This document shows positions 1-5,880 of a DNA stretch of 8,930 nucleotides, in pieces. The translations under genes and the position numbers were made by a program. This DNA is from an uncultured Bacteriovorax sp. Lineage in GTDB: Bacteria > Bdellovibrionota > Bacteriovoracia > Bacteriovoracales > Bacteriovoracaceae. Location: positions 1-8,930 of the forward strand of contig CAMLKK010000077.1 in the NCBI GenBank assembly GCA_946480715.1, read 5' to 3'. Below the pieces are notes generated by a model. It was not told the DNA's origin. It made no database searches and saw nothing but the letters and a program-made list of their open reading frames with translations. Position 1 is the stretch's first letter, and each line of letters opens with the position of its first letter.

Positions 1-1655
1 TTACGGCTTGAATCTTTACAGATGTATTTCGTTAAACGAAGGACATGCTCTTTTTGCTCAGCTGATGCTTTTGAAGAATTAAGAATGGCCGTCGTGCGTG
101 AAATAACTGCGAGAGTCACGTACAGTTCGATAACCATGTCAGCTAAACGCCCTTGTGGAAGTTCATTATCGACAATCTTTTTACCGTATTTCATAAGAGA
201 GTCTTCAACCGCGATCGCGAATTTACCAAGATTAGCTGAGAACTTTTCAGCATGTTCTTTTAATTCAGGGTGCGCTTTTGTAAGTTCTTTTGAACCCATC
301 ATTTTTGAAAGACGTTTACGAGCAAACTTTGTAAAGACACCGAGAGATTTGATTGGATCCTTAAGCGCGCTTGATACGTCAGAGAGTTTTCCTAAATCAC
401 GAAGATCTTCTGATGGTCCACGCACTCCTGATAGAGCAAGAAGACAACGAAGAATTTCATTTGTACCTTCGAAGATCATATTGATACGCACATCACGCAT
501 GATACGTTCATAAGGATACTCTTTCATATATCCGTTACCCGCGGCAATTTGCATGGCCATATCAATTGATGACCACAAACATTCTGAACCGTAAACTTTA
601 CAGACGGCCGTTTCCATATAGTAATCACTCATGCCTTTGATCATGTTACCTGTTGAGAGGTAAACGATAGACTCAGTGGCATAAGTCATAGCAGCCATTT
701 TTGTCAGTTTATCTTGAATAAGACCAAACTCAGCAATTGGCCTGTCGAACTGCTTGCGGTTGGCCGCGTGATTAGTTGCCATTTCAAGAATCATCTTCAT
801 TCCAGAAGCACAACCTGCTCCCAATGAAAGACGGCCTGAATTGAGAACGTTCATCGCAATTTTAAATCCCTTTCCTAATTCACCAATAATGTTTTCTTTT
901 GGAACAACAACTTTATCAAAATAAACAGCGCGTGTTTCACTCGCTCTGATTCCCATTTTGTTTTCTTTTTCACCGAATGAAAGTCCTGGCATTCCTCCTT
1001 CCACGATAAAACAAGAAATTTTTTCCACCGTCTTTCCATCAACAACATGATCAGTTTTAGCAAAGACAGAATAAAATCCAGCGAGACCACCATTGGTGAT
1101 CCATAATTTTTGACCTGTGATTGTGTAAGTACCATCTTTATTATCGACAGCTTTCGTTTTGATTGAATAAGCGTCTGATCCCGATCCTGGTTCTGTTAAA
1201 CAGAAAGCGGCAATAACTTCACCACTCGCAAGTCTCGGAAGCCATTTAGCTTTTTGTTCTGGAGTTCCTTCATTTAAAAGCGCACGATACCCGATTGATT
1301 GATGAGCACCGATCATCGTCGCAACGGCACCATCATGACTTGCCACTTGAGCAAACACTCTCGAGTACAATGAGTAATCAAGTCCAAGTCCACCGTGTTC
1401 TTCAGGAACGCCAAGTCCGAGTAGGCCCATTTCGGCGAGACCTTGAATAACTTCTTTTGGAAGATGAGCTTCTTTATCGAATTTTTCGCCATTAATGTTG
1501 TCTTTAGCAAATTGATCTACAGCTGAAGTCATTTCCTTGGCCATTTCCACTTGAGCGTCTGAAAAGTGCGGGTAAGGAAAAACTAAACTTTCATTAACTT
1601 CACCGAAGAAAAAAGAACCTACGACTGATTGAAACCCGGACTCATTAGTTGCCAT
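1..1655 (-). CDS. Acyl-CoA dehydrogenase, very-long-chain (VLCAD/ACAD9-like) type, 3' end missing
   Basis: This FAD enzyme would catalyse the first step of fatty acid beta-oxidation: alpha,beta-dehydrogenation of a long-chain acyl-CoA, with electrons passed to electron-transfer flavoprotein. I translated 551 codons by hand from the ATG at 1655-1653; the frame is open to the window edge, so the C-terminus is missing. The N-terminal helical domain covers about residues 30-150. The first family signature is FCLTEPGSGSDA (151-162), followed by WITNGG (185-190) in the middle beta domain and MGIRASET (234-241). The C-terminal helical domain carries NRKQFDRPI (299-307) and FEGTNEILR (395-403), where E396 aligns with the catalytic base of MCAD. 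The sequence continues well past the usual 380-residue core into an extra helical region (about 440-551 and beyond), as in VLCAD/ACAD9, where this region helps membrane association. A good ribosome site, AAGGTG, lies 7 bases before the ATG. It is divergent from the secretion operon and has no evident functional link to it. The exact substrate chain length is inference. Confidence 0.94.
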   Translation of the reverse strand, partial: MATNESGFQSVVGSFFFGEVNESLVFPYPHFSDAQVEMAKEMTSAVDQFAKDNINGEKFDKEAHLPKEVIQGLAEMGLLGLGVPEEHGGLGLDYSLYSRVFAQVASHDGAVATMIGAHQSIGYRALLNEGTPEQKAKWLPRLASGEVIAAFCLTEPGSGSDAYSIKTKAVDNKDGTYTITGQKLWITNGGLAGFYSVFAKTDHVVDGKTVEKISCFIVEGGMPGLSFGEKENKMGIRASETRAVYFDKVVVPKENIIGELGKGFKIAMNVLNSGRLSLGAGCASGMKMILEMATNHAANRKQFDRPIAEFGLIQDKLTKMAAMTYATESIVYLSTGNMIKGMSDYYMETAVCKVYGSECLWSSIDMAMQIAAGNGYMKEYPYERIMRDVRINMIFEGTNEILRCLLALSGVRGPSEDLRDLGKLSDVSSALKDPIKSLGVFTKFARKRLSKMMGSKELTKAHPELKEHAEKFSANLGKFAIAVEDSLMKYGKKIVDNELPQGRLADMVIELYVTLAVISRTTAILNSSKASAEQKEHVLRLTKYICKDSSR

Positions 1656-1681
1656 TTTTGATCACCTTTAAAAATTAAGAA

Positions 1682-1712
1682 ATTATTGATGGACGTAGTC
1701 TAGGATAATCAA
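1682..1712 (-). promoter_or_regulatory. Possible promoter of the acyl-CoA dehydrogenase gene
   Basis: On the minus strand a TTGATT box (1712-1707) is followed, after a long 19-base spacer, by AATAAT (1687-1682). This ends 26 bases before the ATG and just upstream of the ribosome site. The -10 match is good but the spacer is longer than the usual 16-18, so this is a weak call. The plus-strand words TTGAT (1686-1690) and ATCAA (1708-1712) form a spaced inverted repeat across the same interval, which could be an operator or chance. Confidence 0.25.
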
Positions 1713-1737
1713 AGTTGGTAAAAAGGGAAAGAAAAGT

Positions 1738-1762
1738 CTATGTCCGACAAAAATACTATGTC
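1738..1762 (+). repeat. Direct repeat CTATGTC in the divergent intergenic region
   Basis: The heptamer CTATGTC occurs at 1738-1744 and again at 1756-1762, same orientation, 18 bases start to start. The pair lies 25 bases upstream of the putative -35 box of the gsp operon. Paired half-sites at such a position could be an activator or repressor site, but two 7-base matches are weak evidence and I know no regulator with this site. Confidence 0.25.
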
Positions 1763-1786
1763 TTATCCCCGGCAACATGTTTTTCC

Positions 1787-1815
1787 TTGCTCCGTATGAC
1801 GTAAGTTCTTAGAAT
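1787..1815 (+). promoter_or_regulatory. Putative sigma70-like promoter of the gspCDEFG operon
   Basis: TTGCTC (1787-1792) and TAGAAT (1810-1815) are separated by exactly 17 bases. The -10 box matches five of six consensus positions and the -35 box only the first three. Transcription would begin near 1822, leaving a 5' leader of roughly 75 bases before gspC. It is the best-spaced candidate I found on the plus strand between the two divergent genes. The consensus is that of Proteobacteria and its use here is assumed. Confidence 0.42.
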
Positions 1816-1898
1816 AGAAGATAAGAATAAAATTGATCCACCATGGAAGGTGAATTTGAAGTTTACTAGAACGTTCAAAAATAACATGAAGTTTAATC

Positions 1899-3323
1899 AT
1901 GAAGAATAAATTTAAATTCAATTTAAAATTCCTCGATCGTTTCAGGAAAAAAGAAAATGAAGATGTTGAATCAACTGATGATAGTGAGTCGGTAGATGAC
2001 GATGTCTCTTATTCTGATGACAATCCTGAGGAATTTGCTGAGAAAACCTTAAGCAATTTTAGTCTGAATAAATTTCGTGAACAACAGTCCCACTCTCCTG
2101 GCGATATGCCGAATTACGATGAGCCAGAGTACGCTGACGATTCCAATGAAGACGATGACGATACCGATGCCAGCGATTTTCAAGAAATGCAAGGACCCAA
2201 TTTCAACACTCACGTTTCTGGAGACTCAGAGTTGCCCTCTGAAAAACCTGAAGCGGCCCGAAGATTTAGTTTTAAATTTCCTAAATTCAATCGCCAGGAA
2301 ACAACGAATAGAATCAAGGCCCGTCTAGCTAACGGTCTCTCTGGCACTTCGCCTCTAAAAACAATTGACCGCTTGAGCTGGAACGATATCGTTCTTCGCT
2401 TTTTCTCGCCTTATACGCGAGGAAAAATTCACGGCGCATTCGTGATACTTTTAGTCGTTACTTTCACCTATCTGGTAGGTAAAGGAATTGCACTTTTCTT
2501 TAACCGTCAACCACCAGTAGTCGCAGTGAAAAGTAATATTCAATTACCGATTGAAAAAGCTGATACAACTTCTGCGGACGTTAATAAAATCGCCAACACA
2601 AATCTTTTCAACGTTAAAGAAAGCGATAAAGCAGGAACCCAAAAAGCTGCAATTGATATTGCAAGTATCGTTTGTAATGAAGCTGAAAAACCTACAAGTG
2701 AACCTGTAAAACTAATGGATACAATTGTTCTTCAAGATGCTGTTAAATCGGTGGCCAGTGTTCAAGTAAGAGGTACAGGTGAACTTCTTAACGTTCGTGA
2801 AGGTGAACAAATCGGAAGCAGTGTAGAAGTTTCAAAAATTACTCGAATGAAACTTATTCTTAAAAATCTTCAGACTGGCGATTGCGAATATGTAGCAAGT
2901 GAAGAAGAAGATGCTCCAATGATGCCAAATCTTACGATTCTTTCTCCTAAAAAAGGTCAGGCCCTCTTTAAGAGCACTCACCCAAGCATAAAGAATCAAG
3001 GAAACAAGTTTGCGATCAAACGTCAATTCCGCGACCAGATGATTAACAACATCAGTGAAGTTCTGACTCAAGCTCGAGCTATTCCGATTACAAATCCCGA
3101 TGGAACACTCTCTTTTAAAATGACGGAAGTTGTTCCTGGAAGTGTGTACTCACAACTTGATATTCAAAATGATGACATCATCACAAGTATCAACGGAAAG
3201 AAAATTGAAAATCTAAATGAGCTTACGAGTCTCCTCGGGCGCATTAAGGAAATAGACCATTTCGAAATTGGCTTAAAAAGAAATGGCATGAGTGAAAACA
3301 AAGAATACGATTTTACAAAATAG
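1899..3323 (+). CDS. gspC: Type II secretion system protein GspC with long acidic cytoplasmic N-terminus
   Basis: GspC is the inner-membrane component that links the cytoplasmic-membrane platform to the secretin GspD and helps recruit substrates. Here, 474 residues begin with a basic, Phe-rich stretch (1-18), then a strongly acidic Asp/Glu/Ser-rich low-complexity region (about 19-97), then a second basic Phe-rich stretch (121-133). A single membrane helix lies at about 178-201. The periplasmic part starts with a GspC-like IANTNLFN (231-238), has a likely HR domain (about 260-335, the GspD-N0 docking domain) and ends with a PDZ domain (about 395-470, with the VVPGSVYSQLDIQNDDII segment). GspC proteins are usually about 270-310 residues with a short cytoplasmic tail, so the roughly 175-residue N-terminus is the odd part. 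The only two cysteines, C259 and C329, bracket the HR domain. The start at 1899 has only a weak GAAG ribosome site (1888-1891); internal Met70 and Met97 have none better. It is first in the operon, 8 bases before gspD. Confidence 0.86.
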   Translation: MKNKFKFNLKFLDRFRKKENEDVESTDDSESVDDDVSYSDDNPEEFAEKTLSNFSLNKFREQQSHSPGDMPNYDEPEYADDSNEDDDDTDASDFQEMQGPNFNTHVSGDSELPSEKPEAARRFSFKFPKFNRQETTNRIKARLANGLSGTSPLKTIDRLSWNDIVLRFFSPYTRGKIHGAFVILLVVTFTYLVGKGIALFFNRQPPVVAVKSNIQLPIEKADTTSADVNKIANTNLFNVKESDKAGTQKAAIDIASIVCNEAEKPTSEPVKLMDTIVLQDAVKSVASVQVRGTGELLNVREGEQIGSSVEVSKITRMKLILKNLQTGDCEYVASEEEDAPMMPNLTILSPKKGQALFKSTHPSIKNQGNKFAIKRQFRDQMINNISEVLTQARAIPITNPDGTLSFKMTEVVPGSVYSQLDIQNDDIITSINGKKIENLNELTSLLGRIKEIDHFEIGLKRNGMSENKEYDFTK

Positions 3324-3327
3324 GAAG
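3322..3327 (+). promoter_or_regulatory. Ribosome binding site of gspD overlapping the gspC stop
   Basis: AGGAAG uses the last two bases of the gspC TAG stop and sits 4 bases before the gspD ATG at 3332. Ribosomes finishing gspC would be positioned on this site, which suggests translational coupling. It also fixes the gspD start. Confidence 0.7.
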
Positions 3328-3331
3328 TCAC

Positions 3332-5872
3332 ATGAAAAAGAACGGCACTCTTAAAGTCCTTACCGTCTCGATGGCGCTTACTGCTGGTCTCTCACCTGAT
3401 GTAATGGCCCAATTCGACAAGTACAAAAGCCGTACACGCTTCAACAAACCAGCTGCACCTCCTGCTGAAGGAATTAGTGTTCCAGACACGGGAAAATCGG
3501 CTTCATCTTTAATTGAAAAAGCTGGAAGTGCCGATGCTTCGGGATTCACGACTCAAGGCCTTGAAGAAGACGATGAGGGTGGCGACGAAGGTGGTGACGA
3601 ACTTGCTTCAGATGAAGGCGGCGAAGAAGGCGGAAGCGGCGGTGGACGCGACAGTTTCGGAAGAAGCTCTGGAAGAACGACGAAACCTAGTAAAGTTGAT
3701 AAAAAATTTGTTAACTTAAATCCGGAAACAGCATTTGGACCAGAAGTTGTAACGAGTTTTGATTTTCCAAACGTTTCGATTCTTGATCTCACAAAACATA
3801 TGCAAAAACTTACGGGATTAAACCTAATCCTGGATAAAGACATTAAAGGAAAAATTTCAATTTCCTCTCCTACTCCAATTACCATTGGAGATGCCTGGAA
3901 AGCTTATCTACAGGCCCTTTCAATCAATGGTTACTCGCTGGTAAAATCTGGCGCGTTCTATACAATCGTCAACAACAGAGATATTCGTTACTCTCCTACT
4001 ACGATGTATACAGGAACATATACACCGAACACAGAAAACTACGTCATGCAGATTATTCCGCTGAAGTATGTAAGTTCGAGAGAAGTTTCAAACTCATTCC
4101 GTCCATTCATGTCTCGTTACGGAAGAATTCTTGAGATCAAACAAACAAACACTGTTATCGTTCAAGAAACTGGTACGCACATCAATCGCTTGATGAAACT
4201 CATTAAGTTCATCGATATTCCAGGTCACGAAGAATCACTTCAAATCATCAAGGTAAAAAATTCTTCAGCTCAAGAGATTGCAGGTCTTTTAGATAAGATA
4301 TTAAAAGGCAACACTGCCGATGCGAAAATCAGATCGTCTTCTTCGACGACTGGTGGAACATCTCAAGTAAATATCTCTCGCATAATTGCAGAACCAAGAA
4401 CGAACTCAATCATCGCGATGGCAAACTCTGAAGGTGCCCGTGAATTAAGATCTCTTGTTGAAAAACTGGATGTAAAAGTTGTGGCCGCTGGTTCAGGTCA
4501 AATTCATGTTTATTATTTAAATTACGGTGATGCTGAAGCTCTATCTAAAACGCTTTCTTCACTCGTAAGCAATGCTCCTCGCTCTGGCGCCGGTGGATTA
4601 ACTCGTTTTTCTTCTCCTACGGCTTCGACAGCAACGACAGCAACACTTTTCAACAATGACGTTAAAATCACTGCTGATAAAGACAACAACGCACTAGTCG
4701 TTACCGCTTCTCCTACTGACTATGAAACAGTTAAATCTGTTATCGCAAAACTCGATGTTCCACGCGATCAAGTTTATGTTGAAGGTCTCATGATGGAGAC
4801 GCAAGTTACGAAAGGAAATGCTTTTGGTATTTCACTGCTTGGTGCTTATGGTTCAGGTGGAACGCAAAAAGTTGGATATGGAAATACATCAGATCTTCTC
4901 TCGCTCATGACAAACAATATTACCAACCTCTCTGGTATGTTCTTGGGTGGTGGTATTGGAAGAAAGATCGATCTTCCTGGTCCAGATGGAAAAAATATTT
5001 CTGTGAACTCGGTTAACGGACTCATTACCGCAATTGCTACTCACGGAACAACAAACGTTCTCGCTACTCCGCAAATCCTCACACTCGATAACGTAGAGGG
5101 TGTTTTTGAAAACGGAGAAAAAGTTCCAACATTAAAAACGACGAATGCTTCGAACGGTAGTTCACAAACGTCAGTTGAACAACAGACTGTAGCACTTACG
5201 TTGAAAATTACTCCGCAAATTAACAAAGTCACACGGTTTATCAAATTGAAAATCGACCAGAAGATCGAAGACTTCTCTTCTCGTCCACTTCCGGCCGGTG
5301 TACAAAATAATGGTGTCGGTACAGTTATCAGATCATTAAACACAACTGTCGTTGTTCGCGATAAAGATACAATAGCAATGGGTGGTTTAATGAGAGATAA
5401 AGAAACTCATTCGATTAACAAAGTTCCGCTTCTAGGTGACATTCCAGTTTTAGGCTGGTTGTTCAAAAACACTAAAAAAGAAGTCGAAAAAGTTAACCTA
5501 CTCTTCTTTATGACTCCAAAAATCCTGGCTTCATATGAGAAGACAAATTCTGAAAACGTAAAAGATCTGCTTAACCGTCGTCAATCTCACCTCAAAAACA
5601 TGACAGGTGATGATGATTCGTTCTCTACTACAGTTAAAGGATTGTACGAAAAAGCTAAAAAGCAAGGGGAAGGACCGTTATACGACACGTCAGAGCGTTC
5701 ACAGTATCAAGACAACAATGAAGCTGTTCACCCTGATCTTTCGTTGAATAAAGATTTATTAGACTCACCTCCAGCTGAAGCTCCTGACTATCAAGACATC
5801 TTGAAAAAAGCAGAAGCTAAAGACGTAGTCAATACAGGTGTTGAGACAGCAGCAACTAAATCGATTGAATAG
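3332..5872 (+). CDS. gspD: Type II secretion system secretin GspD
   Basis: GspD forms the multimeric outer-membrane channel through which folded proteins leave the periplasm. The 846-residue precursor has a Sec signal peptide (1-26, likely cut after VMA), with no lipobox. A Gly/Asp/Glu-rich linker (about 77-105) precedes domain N0 (about 141-217), then N1 (235-298), N2 (302-380) and N3 (389-475). N2 and N3 carry Ser/Thr/Gly-rich loops (335-345 and 415-439). The secretin barrel domain (about 478-735) starts at VYVEGLMMET, contains the gate segment NGEKVPT (594-600), and ends with the signature VPLLGDIPVLGWLF (698-711) and NLLFFMTPKIL (722-732). A charged tail of about 111 residues (736-846) follows, longer than usual and unlike the S domain that binds pilotins in enteric bacteria. 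I see no cysteine in the protein. The family is certain; the roles of linker and tail are unknown. It sits between gspC and gspE with 8-base gaps. Confidence 0.97.
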   Translation: MKKNGTLKVLTVSMALTAGLSPDVMAQFDKYKSRTRFNKPAAPPAEGISVPDTGKSASSLIEKAGSADASGFTTQGLEEDDEGGDEGGDELASDEGGEEGGSGGGRDSFGRSSGRTTKPSKVDKKFVNLNPETAFGPEVVTSFDFPNVSILDLTKHMQKLTGLNLILDKDIKGKISISSPTPITIGDAWKAYLQALSINGYSLVKSGAFYTIVNNRDIRYSPTTMYTGTYTPNTENYVMQIIPLKYVSSREVSNSFRPFMSRYGRILEIKQTNTVIVQETGTHINRLMKLIKFIDIPGHEESLQIIKVKNSSAQEIAGLLDKILKGNTADAKIRSSSSTTGGTSQVNISRIIAEPRTNSIIAMANSEGARELRSLVEKLDVKVVAAGSGQIHVYYLNYGDAEALSKTLSSLVSNAPRSGAGGLTRFSSPTASTATTATLFNNDVKITADKDNNALVVTASPTDYETVKSVIAKLDVPRDQVYVEGLMMETQVTKGNAFGISLLGAYGSGGTQKVGYGNTSDLLSLMTNNITNLSGMFLGGGIGRKIDLPGPDGKNISVNSVNGLITAIATHGTTNVLATPQILTLDNVEGVFENGEKVPTLKTTNASNGSSQTSVEQQTVALTLKITPQINKVTRFIKLKIDQKIEDFSSRPLPAGVQNNGVGTVIRSLNTTVVVRDKDTIAMGGLMRDKETHSINKVPLLGDIPVLGWLFKNTKKEVEKVNLLFFMTPKILASYEKTNSENVKDLLNRRQSHLKNMTGDDDSFSTTVKGLYEKAKKQGEGPLYDTSERSQYQDNNEAVHPDLSLNKDLLDSPPAEAPDYQDILKKAEAKDVVNTGVETAATKSIE
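3560..3646 (+). repeat. Gly/Asp/Glu-coding low-complexity tract with 12-base tandem repeat
   Basis: Inside gspD, this stretch codes for the acidic Gly-rich linker before the N0 domain. It contains two adjacent 12-base units, GGTGGCGACGAA (3578-3589) and GGTGGTGACGAA (3590-3601), which differ at one base and encode GGDE twice (residues 83-90). Looser GGEE and GGSGGG units follow. The tract is more GC-rich than its surroundings and keeps the reading frame, so it looks like in-frame slippage expansion. Confidence 0.65.
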
Positions 5873-5875
5873 GAG
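5871..5875 (+). promoter_or_regulatory. Ribosome binding site of gspE overlapping the gspD stop
   Basis: AGGAG overlaps the last two bases of the gspD TAG stop and lies 5 bases before the TTG at 5881. The next in-frame ATG, at 5899, is 23 bases from this site, too far for normal initiation. This decides for the TTG start and suggests coupled translation of gspD and gspE. Confidence 0.7.
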
Positions 5876-5880
5876 CTCTT

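Noticed and set aside
22..513. 163-codon plus-strand open frame at the left edge
   Set aside because: It is fully antisense to the acyl-CoA dehydrogenase, whose frame shows clear family motifs. The plus-strand translation is Ser/Arg/Phe-rich with no recognisable domain and has no ribosome site.
1855..1879. Inverted repeat TTTGAA ... TTCAAA and the palindrome GAACGTTC (1869-1876) in the gspC leader
   Set aside because: The 6-base AT-rich stem with a 13-base loop is too weak for a terminator or a structured riboswitch, and the 8-base palindrome alone is not significant.
1843..1909. Two mini-frames upstream of gspC (8 codons at 1843-1869, 7 codons at 1886-1909, the second overlapping the gspC start)
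   Set aside because: Neither has a convincing ribosome site or an attenuator-like codon run. Short frames of this kind occur by chance in AT-rich leaders.
3553..3885. 110-codon minus-strand open frame rich in Pro and Ser
   Set aside because: It is the mirror of the Gly/Asp/Glu repeat tract in gspD; the run of Ser and Pro arises from reading those repeats backwards.
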